From contig JAKACW010000028.1 of NCBI GenBank assembly GCA_021821045.1, positions 1 through 55,828 on the forward strand: a stretch of 55,828 nt of DNA. The letters are read 5' to 3'. Within the stretch, counting starts at the first letter, position 1. Each line of letters opens with the position of its first letter. Source of the stretch: Pseudomonadota bacterium (GTDB lineage Bacteria > Pseudomonadota > Gammaproteobacteria > JAADHS01). The position numbers were made by a program, and so were the translations under genes. Positions 43,627 through 52,925 of the stretch are shown piece after piece. The notes beneath the pieces were generated by a model. That model ran no database searches and had not been told where the DNA came from. It saw nothing but the letters and a program-made list of their open reading frames with translations.

Positions 43627-46101
43627 CTAGGCCACCACCGGGCGGCCGAAATAGTACCCTTGAGCCAGATCGATGCCCACCGTTCTCAGCAACTGCAAGG
43701 TACGCTCGTCCTCGACGCCCTCGGCCAGCGTCGTGACGCCGAGACTTTGGGCGGTGTCTTGAATGGCTTGGATGACCGAGCGCACTTTACTCTCGTGCGA
43801 CGCCCTCTTCACCAATTCGCCCTCGATCTTGAGGTACTTTATGGGCAGGTCCGCAAGATAACGAAACGATGAATAGCCGCTGCCGAAATCGTCCAGCGCC
43901 AGCGTAAGCCCGAGATCCAAAAACGGGCGCAGCAGACGACGCGCCTCGTTGGTCTGGCCCAGAAACTCTCGCTCGGTAATTTCGATGACCAGCGGCTTCT
44001 GGCCGTGCAACGAACAGCGTTCGTTGTCGCAGAGGACTTTCAACTCATCCACCAATCGCTCGATCAATTCCGGATGACGCAACAGGTCCGTGGAAATATT
44101 GACGAAGCGCATAACCGGGTCGCCGAGCGACTCGTCGCCGGAGCGTCGAATGGATTGCGAAATCAACTCATAGTCAATGCGGTGGACCATCTGCAGTTGA
44201 TGAGCGGCCTCGATGAACGAACTGGCTTCCAAATAGCCGCGCTCGCCGCCATCGATGCGCGCAAGGGTTTCCTCGGCCACTACTTTTCCTGAGATCAGAT
44301 CGACGATCGGTTGGTAGGCCGGGCGCAGCCGACCTAAATTCAGCGCCGACTGAATCTGCCCCGCGATGGAGAACACGCCGTAGGTTTTTCCCCGGCTGCA
44401 GACGACGCGATTGCGTCCGGCGCGCTTGGCCTCATAGAGCGCCGCATCGGCGCAACTCAGCAGCGTGTCGATACGGTCGCCGTCCTCGGGATAGGTCGCA
44501 ACACCCACGCTGATGGTGGTTTGAATCTCAAGGGCATCGGTAAGGTGCATGGTGGACGCAACGTGGGTGCGCAGCCGCTCCGCAACTTGCATTGCTTCCT
44601 CCCGGTCGGTATCCACCAGCAGGCACAGGAATTCTTCTCCGCCCCAGCGCCCCACCGCATCGCCATCACGCAGCGCGCTTGGGGCTTGGGAGGCGATGCG
44701 GCTCAACACTTGGTCGCCAGCGCCGTGCCCATAGTTGTCATTGATCAATTTGAAGCGATCCAAATCGCATAACAAAACGCTGTAAGGTCGCCGGTGCCGC
44801 TGCGCACGCGCATGCTCACGCTCGATCAGCTCCTGAATCCCCCGGCGATTGGGGAGCCCTGTCAACTCGTCCCGCGTGGCCATGTGCTCCAGATGGAGAT
44901 TGGCGTCACGCAGGCGCCGCGTGGCTTGATCGATGCGCTCCTGCAGTTCCGAATTGAGCAGGCGCACTTCCTTCTGCGATTGCTGGAAACCGTTGGTAAG
45001 CGCGCCGAGAACGCCGGACAATTGCTGTACCTCCCGCGGCGCGGCCCACTCGCTCAGCGGCAGCTTGCCCTGGAAACCGTGCTGCACCAAACGCTCCGCC
45101 GCCAGGGCAAGGCGGTTGATGGGGCCGGTGATCCAGCGCGCCAAGGCGATCGCGCACACGACAGCCAGCGCGAGCGCAAATCCGCCGCCGGCATAGGTGG
45201 ACAATAACAGTTGATTGACCTGGGACTCGATCTCCGCCCGGGGCTGAGGAACCATGATGCCCCAGCCGATCCCATGCACAGCGGCGTAGCCCGCCACCAT
45301 TTGCATCTTCGTAAAGGGCGAGAAGAACTCTCCCACTCCGTTCTTGCCCGATTTCATCTCCTGCACGATGGTCCAATCGGACAGGTCGCGCATCTCCTTC
45401 ATCCACTCGGGATTGGGATGGGCGATGACCCGGCCCGTTTGGTCGACGATGGCCGAATGGCCGCCTCTGCCGAAAAAGACATTCTTGCGCAGACGTTCAA
45501 TCACTCCGATATCCAGCTCACCCAACAGCACGCCCAACAGGCGGTTGTCGTAGTCGATGACCGGCTGGCAAATCTGGATGGTCGGATTTTGCGCGGCGAG
45601 ATTAGACGTAATGCCCGTCACCACATGCTTGCGCGTCGACGCTGCTTGCGACAGGCACGGCAATCGACCCAGATCGTCCTGTGTCGACGGGCGCACGCCG
45701 CCGCGATTAGCCAGGCCCACCAGTTGCATGTCATTGTCGACCAGGGCCAAGTTCTCAAATCCGGAAAAGCTATTCAGGCTGACATCGAGCAGCTGTTGAA
45801 CATTGGGATGGTCGGCGATGCCATTGCGATAGTAGCTGGCGATCTGGTTTGCCGTCATGCCCAGCATCTGTTCATGATCCTGAACATGGACCGCAAGCGG
45901 AGCGGCAAGATTGATCGCCAGTAGTCGATGTTTTTCATTGACCTCCCGCCACGCGTCGTCCCAGGACGCCTGGTAAAGGCTGTAAGTGATGATCACCACA
46001 GGCAGCAGGGCAACCAATGCGAAGCATCCCGCGACAACCTGGTTGACAGGGCGTGCGGTCAGGCGCGACAACACGGTGTGCAAGTTCATATTTGCAGTCA
46101 T
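43627..46101 (-). CDS. Cache-HAMP-GGDEF-EAL membrane cyclic-di-GMP enzyme
   Basis: An 824-residue membrane protein with an N-terminal helix, a periplasmic double-Cache-like sensor (about residues 45-290; 'SAIVDQTGRVIAHPNPEW', 'GEFFSPFTKMQMVAGYAAVHGIGWGIMVPQ'), a second helix, HAMP, a coiled coil, a GGDEF domain with the active variant GGEEF at residues 487-491, and an EAL domain where the signature reads ETL (Glu611-Thr612-Leu613) in VAEETLAR. The DDFGSGYSS loop is intact, so the phosphodiesterase may still work. The start is ATG 46101 or 46089. Likely responds to a small extracellular molecule; ligand unknown. Confidence 0.92.
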   Translation of the reverse strand: MTANMNLHTVLSRLTARPVNQVVAGCFALVALLPVVIITYSLYQASWDDAWREVNEKHRLLAINLAAPLAVHVQDHEQMLGMTANQIASYYRNGIADHPNVQQLLDVSLNSFSGFENLALVDNDMQLVGLANRGGVRPSTQDDLGRLPCLSQAASTRKHVVTGITSNLAAQNPTIQICQPVIDYDNRLLGVLLGELDIGVIERLRKNVFFGRGGHSAIVDQTGRVIAHPNPEWMKEMRDLSDWTIVQEMKSGKNGVGEFFSPFTKMQMVAGYAAVHGIGWGIMVPQPRAEIESQVNQLLLSTYAGGGFALALAVVCAIALARWITGPINRLALAAERLVQHGFQGKLPLSEWAAPREVQQLSGVLGALTNGFQQSQKEVRLLNSELQERIDQATRRLRDANLHLEHMATRDELTGLPNRRGIQELIEREHARAQRHRRPYSVLLCDLDRFKLINDNYGHGAGDQVLSRIASQAPSALRDGDAVGRWGGEEFLCLLVDTDREEAMQVAERLRTHVASTMHLTDALEIQTTISVGVATYPEDGDRIDTLLSCADAALYEAKRAGRNRVVCSRGKTYGVFSIAGQIQSALNLGRLRPAYQPIVDLISGKVVAEETLARIDGGERGYLEASSFIEAAHQLQMVHRIDYELISQSIRRSGDESLGDPVMRFVNISTDLLRHPELIERLVDELKVLCDNERCSLHGQKPLVIEITEREFLGQTNEARRLLRPFLDLGLTLALDDFGSGYSSFRYLADLPIKYLKIEGELVKRASHESKVRSVIQAIQDTAQSLGVTTLAEGVEDERTLQLLRTVGIDLAQGYYFGRPVVA

Positions 46102-46327
46102 AGACTCAACATGGGCGCAACACGCCACAGCACAGGGCTACAAGAATCGTCGGCTGAAGATCCCTCCCCTCGCGCGCCATCCGAGCTGCTTCGTTTTTCT
46201 TAACGAATGCGACGACGGACCAAGTCCTCACTATATGGACTAATGATGCGATGTCAATAATAGACTGATTAATTAGCGAATTCTTGTATACTTGATGCGA
46301 CGACCTCTAACATGAGGGTTATCCACT

Positions 46328-47482
46328 ATGACAAACTCGCGCACGGATGAGCGCTGCGCCGCGGAATTTCCGCAAGCCGCCGAGTTGATTTACCTCAATC
46401 ATGCCGCCGTCAGCCCTTGGCCGCGACGCACCGCCGAAGCGATCAAGCGCTTCGCCGATGAAAACGTCACCCACGGAGCGCGCCATTATCCACGTTGGGC
46501 GGAACAAGAGCGGCGCTTGCGCAACCAATTGCGCGCCCTGATCAACGCCCCCTCCCCCGACGACATCGCATTGCTCAAAAACACCTCCGAGGCGTTGTCG
46601 GTCGTTGCCTGCGGAATGGACTGGCAACTCGGCGACAACGTGGTCATCACCGATCAGGAGTTTCCATCGAACCGCATTGTCTGGGAATCACTGGCGACAC
46701 GGGGCGTCGAAGTGCGTCCGGTGTCGTTGCAGGGCGATGCGGAGCACAATCTGAGTGCGGCGATCGATCAGCATACTCGCCTGATGTCGGTCAGTTCGGT
46801 GCAATACGCCAGCGGGTTCCGGCTCGACCTGGTCAAGTTGGGGGCGATGTGCCGCGACCGTGGCGTGGCGTTTTGCGTTGACGCGATTCAGTCGTTGGGC
46901 GCACTGCCCCTCGATGTTCAAGCGGCACAAGCCGATTTTGTCATGGCCGATGCGCACAAGTGGCTCATGGGCCCGGAAGGCATCGCGGTGTTCTACTGCG
47001 CGGAAGCGTGGCGCGAACATCTGCGGTTACACCAGTTCGGCTGGCACATGGTCGAGGATCTGGGCAATTACGATACGCTGGACTGGAAGCCGGCGCGCAG
47101 CGCCCGACGCTTCGAATGCGGCAGCCCCAACATGCTGGGCATTCACGGTTTGTCGGCTAGCCTCGACCTGATCGATGAACTGGGACAGAAAACAATCAGC
47201 GAGCGGCTTCTCGAACTGACGGGTTACTTGACCGAAGCGCTCGCTGATTTCGAAGACATCACGTTGTTATCGCCGCACGAGGAACAGCGCCGCGCCGGCA
47301 TCGTTACCTTCCGACCGAGCAACGTCGACTGCGCGGCGTTGGTGGAGGCCGTTAAACAAAGGGGCGTGATTTGCGCTTATCGCGGTGGCGGCGTGCGCTT
47401 TTCGCCCCACTTCTACAACACACGGCAGCAACTCGAGCGCGCGTTGGAGATAACGCGGGAGGAGATCGCCCGCCTGCGCTAG
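46328..47482 (+). CDS. Class V aminotransferase (cysteine desulfurase-like fold)
   Basis: A 384-residue PLP enzyme. The Schiff-base lysine is in ADAHKWLMGPEG; other family marks are 'IYLNHAAVSPWPRRTAEAI', 'NTSEALSVVACGM', 'VVITDQEFPSNRIVWESLA' and the C-terminal 'AYRGGGVRFSPHFYNTRQQLE'. This subgroup is generally annotated as isopenicillin-N-epimerase or aminotransferase class V; the true substrate is open. No sulphur-relay or iron-sulphur genes sit next to it, so I do not call it a desulfurase. Divergent from the Cache-GGDEF-EAL gene. Confidence 0.9.
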   Translation: MTNSRTDERCAAEFPQAAELIYLNHAAVSPWPRRTAEAIKRFADENVTHGARHYPRWAEQERRLRNQLRALINAPSPDDIALLKNTSEALSVVACGMDWQLGDNVVITDQEFPSNRIVWESLATRGVEVRPVSLQGDAEHNLSAAIDQHTRLMSVSSVQYASGFRLDLVKLGAMCRDRGVAFCVDAIQSLGALPLDVQAAQADFVMADAHKWLMGPEGIAVFYCAEAWREHLRLHQFGWHMVEDLGNYDTLDWKPARSARRFECGSPNMLGIHGLSASLDLIDELGQKTISERLLELTGYLTEALADFEDITLLSPHEEQRRAGIVTFRPSNVDCAALVEAVKQRGVICAYRGGGVRFSPHFYNTRQQLERALEITREEIARLR

Positions 47483-47523
47483 AGTTAGCGGGTGCGGATC
47501 ACTCCGAGTTCGACTCGATAAAG

Positions 47524-47592
47524 AATCGCGGTAGGAAACCGCTCCCACAGCGATCTCGCCGGCACAGTGTGGGAGCGGATCATTCCGCGATT
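47524..47592. repeat. REP-like inverted pair, family A, copy 3
   Basis: AATCGCGGTAGGAAACCGCTCCCAC (47524-47548) and GTGGGAGCGGATCATTCCGCGATT (47569-47592) in opposite orientation. They lie between the ends of two convergent genes, and may terminate both. Confidence 0.85.
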
Positions 47593-47600
47593 CTTGGCTG

Positions 47601-48206
47601 CTACGATACCCTCTTGCGCCACACCAATGTCCGATTGTTCGCCGGCATGGCGTGATCGGCCTGCAAATCCAACCCGGCAAGACTGGCCAGCTCGTTGACG
47701 GCTTCGAAGTCGCGGATGCCGCTGCGCGGATCGCGCGCCTTCAGCCATTGATCGAATTGCGCGTTGCTCGCGCTGGTATAACGCCCGCCGTAGTTGAACG
47801 GCCCGTACAAACAGAAGGCGCCGCCGGGAAGGAGCACCACGCCGACGCCGGCAATCATGTTGACCACCTGTTCCCAACTCATGATGTGGGCGGTATTGGC
47901 GCTGAAAACGCCGTCGGCGCGAAGCGCCAGCCACTCGCGCCCATCCACATCGAGGCGCAGCGGCGACCTGACGTTGGGCAACGCGGCTTCTTTCAGCCAC
48001 GCGCAGATGCCCGGATGGTTGTCTTCGACGTCGCCGGTCTGCCACACCAGATGCGGCAATGCCGCGCCAAAGTGCACCGCGTGCTGCCCCGTGCCGCTGC
48101 CGATCTCCAGCACCGTCCGCGCCGAGGCGAATGCCGGGGCGATGACCGCGAGAATCGGGTCCTTGTTGTTTTCACACGCTTGGGAAAACGGTTTGTGGGA
48201 TATCAT
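47601..48206 (-). CDS. DUF938 SAM-dependent methyltransferase
   Basis: A 201-residue protein of the DUF938 methyltransferase family: 'KPFSQACENNKDPILAVI' start, SAM motif VLEIGSGTGQHAVHFG, 'LVWQTGDVEDNHPGICAWL' and 'FSANTAHIMSWEQVVNM..GV..LLPGGAFCLYGPFNYGG'. ATG 48206 lies 5 bases after the TatD stop. Substrate unknown. Ends near the REP-like pair copy 3. Confidence 0.87.
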   Translation of the reverse strand: MISHKPFSQACENNKDPILAVIAPAFASARTVLEIGSGTGQHAVHFGAALPHLVWQTGDVEDNHPGICAWLKEAALPNVRSPLRLDVDGREWLALRADGVFSANTAHIMSWEQVVNMIAGVGVVLLPGGAFCLYGPFNYGGRYTSASNAQFDQWLKARDPRSGIRDFEAVNELASLAGLDLQADHAMPANNRTLVWRKRVS

Positions 48207-48211
48207 CGCCA

Positions 48212-49000
48212 CTAAGGCCGCGCGCAAGCGAACAGGCGAAAAAAATTGTCCGTCGTTTTTTGCGCCAGCGTGTCGTACGTCGCGCCGCGCAGGCCGGCGA
48301 TGGCCTCGGCGACGTATCGGACATAGGCGGGTTGATTGCTCTTGCCGCGATACGGCACCGGCGCGAGATAGGGCGAATCGGTTTCGACCAGCAAAAAATC
48401 CTCCGGAACACGCTTCGCCACTTCGCGCAGACTCTCGGCGGATTTGAAGGTCACGATCCCCGAGAACGAGATCATGAAATTCAAGTCCATGGCCCGGCGC
48501 GCGGTATCCCAGTCCTCGACGAAACAGTGCATGACGCCGCCGACCTCCTTGGCGTTCTCTTCGTCGAGAATTCGCAACGTGTCTTCCTTGGCGTCGCGAC
48601 AATGAACGATCAGCGGCTTCTTGACGCGACGGGCCGCGGCAATATGGCCGCGAAAGCGCTCGCGCTGCCACTCGGTGTCACCCTCGACGCGAAAATAGTC
48701 CAACCCTGTTTCGCCGATGGCGACCACCCGCGGGTCCGCCGCGCGGGAAATCAAATCGTCGACGTCTACCGCATCGCCGGGATCGTGATTGGGATGCACG
48801 CCCACCGAGGCGAACACCGAGGGATAGTCATGGGCCAGCTTCAGAACGTCGCCAACAGTGTGCAGATCGACGCTGACGCACAGAAAATGACCCACGCCGT
48901 TGGCGTGTGCCGCGGCGAGAACATCGCCCACCGACGAGGCTAAACCCTCGGCGGGTAACAAGTTCAAGTGGCAATGAGAATCGACAAGTAGGGCGGACAT
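48212..49000 (-). CDS. TatD family metal-dependent DNase/hydrolase
   Basis: A 262-residue TIM-barrel hydrolase with the TatD pattern: DSHCHLN (metal histidines), 'VGVHPNHD', 'GETGLDYF', 'PLIVHCRDAKEDTL', 'GVMHCF' and 'LVETDSPYLAP'. It acts on 3' ends of DNA or RNA in relatives (YcfH/TatD). It follows pilZ in the conserved order tmk-holB-pilZ-tatD. Confidence 0.93.
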   Translation of the reverse strand: MSALLVDSHCHLNLLPAEGLASSVGDVLAAAHANGVGHFLCVSVDLHTVGDVLKLAHDYPSVFASVGVHPNHDPGDAVDVDDLISRAADPRVVAIGETGLDYFRVEGDTEWQRERFRGHIAAARRVKKPLIVHCRDAKEDTLRILDEENAKEVGGVMHCFVEDWDTARRAMDLNFMISFSGIVTFKSAESLREVAKRVPEDFLLVETDSPYLAPVPYRGKSNQPAYVRYVAEAIAGLRGATYDTLAQKTTDNFFRLFACARP

Positions 49001-49036
49001 TTTTGGTGACAGCGGACCGTGGGCCGCGATGCATTA

Positions 49037-49429
49037 TTACATCGTGTGCGTCAGGCGATCCGATTTCAAACCGCCGGCGAGGTAGGTTTCGATCTTGTTG
49101 CGCACGGCTTCACCTTCTTTGTCGGCGGCGAACTGCACGCCAATGCCGGAAACGCGGTTTCCTTGCGCGGCTTGCGGGGTTTTCCAGACGACTTTGCCAA
49201 CCACCGGCATTTTGTCGGTCTCTTCCATCAATTTGAGGAGCATGAAGACTTCTTCACCGAGCTTGTAAGTCTTGTTGGTGGGCACGAAAAGTCCGCCCCC
49301 TTTGATGTAGGGCATGTACGCGGCGTACAAGGCGCCTTTGTCCTTGATGGTAAGGGAGAGTATCCCTTTTTGCGGCGCGTCCGCGGTTTTATCGGCGGCG
49401 CCTTCCGGCTTTTCCGTATTCTCGGCCAA
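49037..49429 (-). CDS. pilZ: Type IV pilus PilZ-domain protein
   Basis: A 130-residue PilZ protein. 'GILSLTIKDKGALYAAYMPYIKGGGLFVPTNKTYKLGEEVFMLLKL' and 'PVVGKVVWKTPQ...G.GVQF' match the PilZ protein encoded after holB in Gammaproteobacteria. The classical c-di-GMP site (RxxxR and DxSxxG) is not evident near the N-terminus, as in the prototypical P. aeruginosa PilZ that does not bind c-di-GMP itself but is needed for pilus assembly through PilB/FimX contacts. Gap to holB is 4 bases. Confidence 0.9.
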   Translation of the reverse strand: MAENTEKPEGAADKTADAPQKGILSLTIKDKGALYAAYMPYIKGGGLFVPTNKTYKLGEEVFMLLKLMEETDKMPVVGKVVWKTPQAAQGNRVSGIGVQFAADKEGEAVRNKIETYLAGGLKSDRLTHTM

Positions 49430-49433
49430 AGTT

Positions 49434-50447
49434 TTATCCCTGGGAGTGCCCTTGCGCTGTGCGTCCGAACAACGCGGCCCACTCTAACAACACGTTCTCG
49501 ACGAGGAGTTGGCTATTCAACGCGCCGCCGCAGTCGCGAACCGCGCGTTCAACCGCGCTCAAGTAGGTAAATAATGGTTTTAAGTCTACCTGCTTTGCCA
49601 TGGCTTGCAAAGCGCCGGCCCGTCTCGCGTCGACCATTCCCGCCGTGTCATTGGTCGCCCGGCAGCGCGCCATGTCGCTGACCCAGCCACTCAGCCACCG
49701 CAGCGCTTGGCTGCCATCGCCTTTCGTCCATCCTTGGGCTGTGTCGAATACCAGGGACGGGTTCTTGGCGACATTGCACCACTGCTGGAAAACGTTCTCC
49801 TCGGCGCGCCGCCAATCCTCGTTGGCTTCCGCCAGTGCGGACAGCGGGGCCCCTCGTGCGCGTCGCAACGCGTGTTCAGCCTCCGTCGGCGAGGCCATCC
49901 GCTGGGTCAACCAGGTCACAGCCGTTTGATGATCGGGCAGCGTCATGTGCAGTTTTTGGCACCGGCTGCGAACCGTCGCCGGAAGCATGGCCGGTCGCGA
50001 TGTCACCAAGATAAACACCGCCGCCGTTGCCGGTTCTTCCAAGGTCTTGAGCAAACTGTTCGCCGCGTTCAGCGTCATTCGATCAGCGGGAAACACCAGG
50101 GCGACTTTGAATTTACCGCGGCGCGGCGTGAGGTTCATGAATTCGATCAACGCGCGTACGGCGTCAACGCCGATCGTGGTCCGCTCCTCCTCCGGCGTCA
50201 GCAGAAAAAGATCCTCGTGACTATCGGCCTGCAGCAGTTGGCAACTGCGACACTGGCCGCACGCGCCCGCGGTACCCTTCGCCGTTTCGCACAACAGGCG
50301 TTTGGCCAATTCTCTGGCGAATTGATTCTTGCCGACGCCCTCCGGACCGTGAAGCAGCAGCGCGTGGGCCAACTCGCCTTGGGCGATGCGCGCCGTCAAT
50401 TGGCGCCACGTGTCGTTTTGCCATGGCAGAATGCTCGTCGTCATCAT
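49434..50447 (-). CDS. holB: DNA polymerase III subunit delta prime
   Basis: A 337-residue clamp-loader subunit. The AAA+ domain shows LLLHGPEGVGKNQFARELAK and the zinc motif CGQCRSCQL, with the sensor region LKTLEEPATAAVFILVTSRP. It is the delta' subunit of the clamp loader that opens the beta clamp. The start overlaps the tmk stop (ATGATG and TGA); either of two adjacent ATGs may be used. Confidence 0.93.
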   Translation of the reverse strand: MMTTSILPWQNDTWRQLTARIAQGELAHALLLHGPEGVGKNQFARELAKRLLCETAKGTAGACGQCRSCQLLQADSHEDLFLLTPEEERTTIGVDAVRALIEFMNLTPRRGKFKVALVFPADRMTLNAANSLLKTLEEPATAAVFILVTSRPAMLPATVRSRCQKLHMTLPDHQTAVTWLTQRMASPTEAEHALRRARGAPLSALAEANEDWRRAEENVFQQWCNVAKNPSLVFDTAQGWTKGDGSQALRWLSGWVSDMARCRATNDTAGMVDARRAGALQAMAKQVDLKPLFTYLSAVERAVRDCGGALNSQLLVENVLLEWAALFGRTAQGHSQG

Positions 50448-51091
50448 CGAACCTCGTCCACCAATCCCGCCATTAATCTCGTGAGGTCCGACTGAACTTC
50501 GCTAAGACTCCGCGCGGCATCCACGACCCGGATGCGGCTCGGTTCGCGGGCCGCTCGCCCAAGATAGCATTGCCTTACCTTGGTAAAAAAATCCTCTTTT
50601 TCCTTTTCGAACCGGTCTTGCGCCGCGCCGCGTTGGCTGACGCGTCCAAACGCCACGTCCAACGGGGCATCGAGCAAAATGGTCATGTCCGGACGCAAAC
50701 TCCCTTGAACCCACTCTTCCAACACAGCGATACGCTTCCCCGGAATGCCACGCCCGCCCCCTTGGTAGGCGTATGTGGCATCGGTGAACCGGTCGCACAG
50801 CACCCACTGTCCGGACGCGAGGCGCGGACGGATTTCCCGCCCCAGATGTTCCGCGCGGGCGGCGAACATCAACAGCAGTTCGGTGTCGTGCGCCATGCCG
50901 TCGTGACGGTGTCCGAGCAACAGGGCGCGAATCTCCTCGCCCAAGTCCGTTCCCCCCGGTTCGCGCGTCACCCACACGTCGACGCCCCGCTGTTTGAGAG
51001 TATCGTGCAGAAACGCCAGATTGGAACTCTTGCCCACGCCTTCGATACCTTCGAGTGTGATGAATCGGCCTCGTTTCATAGCGATCGTCAC
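50444..51091 (-). CDS. tmk: Thymidylate kinase
   Basis: A 215-residue dTMP kinase. P-loop 'FITLEGIEGVGKSSNLAFL', substrate motif DRFTDATYAYQGGGRG, and LID region 'KEKEDFFTKV'. It makes dTDP for DNA synthesis. GTG 51091 overlaps the mltG stop (GTGA); ATG 51079 matches the usual N-terminus (MKRGRFITLEG) and is a good alternative. Full-length. Confidence 0.94.
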   Translation of the reverse strand: MTIAMKRGRFITLEGIEGVGKSSNLAFLHDTLKQRGVDVWVTREPGGTDLGEEIRALLLGHRHDGMAHDTELLLMFAARAEHLGREIRPRLASGQWVLCDRFTDATYAYQGGGRGIPGKRIAVLEEWVQGSLRPDMTILLDAPLDVAFGRVSQRGAAQDRFEKEKEDFFTKVRQCYLGRAAREPSRIRVVDAARSLSEVQSDLTRLMAGLVDEVR

Positions 51092-52095
51092 TTTCCCAAC
51101 TGATACTTGCGCACGGCATCGTTGTGCTCTTCGAGGGACGCCGAAAAATAGTGCGAGCCGTCGCCCCGCGCGACGAAATAAAGATAGCCGCGATGGTCGG
51201 GGTGCAGCACCGCGCTGATCGCCTCGCGGCTCGGCAAGGCGATGGGGGTCGGCGGCAACCCGCCGCGAGTGTAAGTATTGTACGGCGTGTCCCGGGATAG
51301 GTCACGGCGCCTGATATTGCCGTCGTACTCTTCCCCAAGCCCGTAAATTACCGTCGGATCAGTCTGCAACCGCATGTTCTTGCGCAGTCGATTGACAAAA
51401 ACCCCGGCGATCAACCGCCGTTCGGCTGGTACAGCCGTTTCCCTTTCGACGATCGACGCCAGAATGAGGGCCTCGTACGCCGTCTTGAGCGGCAGATTGG
51501 CTTCGCGCTTCTCCCACTCCTGCTGCAAGAACGCCTTCATGGCGACGTGGGCGCGCCGGTAAAACTCCTTGTCGGTGGTGCCGCTGGGAAAGTGATAGGT
51601 GTCCGGCAGGAACCATCCTTCCGCCGGCCCCGGGTCGAAGCCCAGGATCTCCAGCATCTCGTCATTGGGAACGTCATTGAGCGTCACAGTGATTTTGTCG
51701 TGTAGCTGCAAGGCGCGGCGCAGCTGGGCGAATGTCCAGCCCTCCACGACCGTCAAGCCGTGCTGGAGCACTTGACCGGATACCAGTTGCTCCAGCAGCG
51801 CGTCGACAGTGGTGCGCGGCTCGATCAGATACTCCCCGGCCTTGATCTTCTCCGCCAGACCTCGCCAGCGCGCGTGCCAAACAAAATACCGCGGATGGCT
51901 CACAATTCCTTGTTCGTGAAGCTGGTAGGATACTTGTTTGATCGACGATCCCGGTGTGACGCTGATCACAATACCTCGCTCGGGCACCGCCAGCGGCGTA
52001 GTCCTGAAGGCGCGATAATCGAGCATCATCCATCCGCCCACGGCGCTGACCACGATCAACAACGCCCCGGCCACTTTGAACAGTGTGTCGCGCAT
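51088..52095 (-). CDS. mltG: Endolytic murein transglycosylase MltG
   Basis: A 335-residue inner-membrane lytic transglycosylase that ends glycan strand growth. One N-terminal helix (VAGALLIVVSAVGGWMML), a LysM-like segment ('VTPGSSIKQVSYQLHEQGIV'), and the YceG catalytic domain with Glu in ASIVERET and 'LQTDPTVIYGLGEEYDG', 'YNTYTRGGLPPTPI'. ATG 52095 overlaps the pabC stop TGA (TGATG), which decides the start. Confidence 0.94.
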   Translation of the reverse strand: MRDTLFKVAGALLIVVSAVGGWMMLDYRAFRTTPLAVPERGIVISVTPGSSIKQVSYQLHEQGIVSHPRYFVWHARWRGLAEKIKAGEYLIEPRTTVDALLEQLVSGQVLQHGLTVVEGWTFAQLRRALQLHDKITVTLNDVPNDEMLEILGFDPGPAEGWFLPDTYHFPSGTTDKEFYRRAHVAMKAFLQQEWEKREANLPLKTAYEALILASIVERETAVPAERRLIAGVFVNRLRKNMRLQTDPTVIYGLGEEYDGNIRRRDLSRDTPYNTYTRGGLPPTPIALPSREAISAVLHPDHRGYLYFVARGDGSHYFSASLEEHNDAVRKYQLGK

Positions 52096-52919
52096 CAGCC
52101 GGCCGTTTCCTCCGAGTCTAGGGCCGTCGCAATGCGACGTGTCATATCGCCGATCGGCCACGTTTGGTTGTCCAAGCGGCGAATGGGCCATACGCCGATG
52201 AGACTGTTACAGAAGAATGCTTCGGCACTGGCTTGGAAGTCTTCAAGGGTGTAACGGGCGACATGCAGCGGAATATTCTGCCGGCGCGCGTATTCCAATA
52301 TGCGCTGGCGTGTCACCCCCGCCACGCCGCATTCGGCCAGATCCGGCGTGCACAGAGCGCCGTCCAATACAAAAAAGAGATTGGACATCGTCCCCCCCAC
52401 CACCAGCCCGAAGGTGTCCAGCATCAGTCCTTCGGCGACGGCGGGATCGCGCCATTCCGCCCGCGCCAGGACTTGTTCGAGTCGGTTAAGGTGCTTCATG
52501 CCCGCCAGTAATGGATTGCGGCCCAATCGTGTGCTGCATAGCCGCGCCGTAATGCCGTCCGCTGCGAAGGCGGCGGGATAGTTGGGCGCGCTGTGCACCT
52601 GGAGTATGCGGGTCGGTGTCGACGCCGCCGGCGGCCGATAACCTCGGTCGCCTATGCCACGGGTGACGACAATTTTAAGCACGCCGTTTTCAACTGGAGA
52701 AACCAGATCCAGCACTTCGGCCTCCAGCACCGATTGATCGAGACCGGAAATACCCAAACGCGCGCAACCGGCGGATAAGCGCGCCATATGGAGGCCCCAG
52801 TGACACGCTTTTCCCTGACTGATACGCAGTGTCTCGAACAGGCCATCACCGTACATCAGACCACGATCCGCCGCATCGAGCGCATTCGTTCGCACGCCGT
52901 TGACCAGGGTGACCGTCAT
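52095..52919 (-). CDS. pabC: Aminodeoxychorismate lyase
   Basis: A 274-residue PLP-fold (class IV aminotransferase) enzyme that releases pyruvate from aminodeoxychorismate to give 4-aminobenzoate for folate synthesis. PLP lysine in GMKHLNRLEQ; other marks 'RGLMYGDGLFETLR', 'TMSNLFFVLDGALCTPDL' and 'GVAGVTRQRILEYA'. It overlaps mltG at the stop and follows pabB by six bases. Confidence 0.92.
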   Translation of the reverse strand: MTVTLVNGVRTNALDAADRGLMYGDGLFETLRISQGKACHWGLHMARLSAGCARLGISGLDQSVLEAEVLDLVSPVENGVLKIVVTRGIGDRGYRPPAASTPTRILQVHSAPNYPAAFAADGITARLCSTRLGRNPLLAGMKHLNRLEQVLARAEWRDPAVAEGLMLDTFGLVVGGTMSNLFFVLDGALCTPDLAECGVAGVTRQRILEYARRQNIPLHVARYTLEDFQASAEAFFCNSLIGVWPIRRLDNQTWPIGDMTRRIATALDSEETAG

Positions 52920-52925
52920 GACGAA

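Noticed and set aside
46102-46327. TTGTATACTTGATG near 46280 as a promoter
   Set aside because: The -10-like TATACT has no acceptable -35 at a standard distance that I can identify, so I did not list it.
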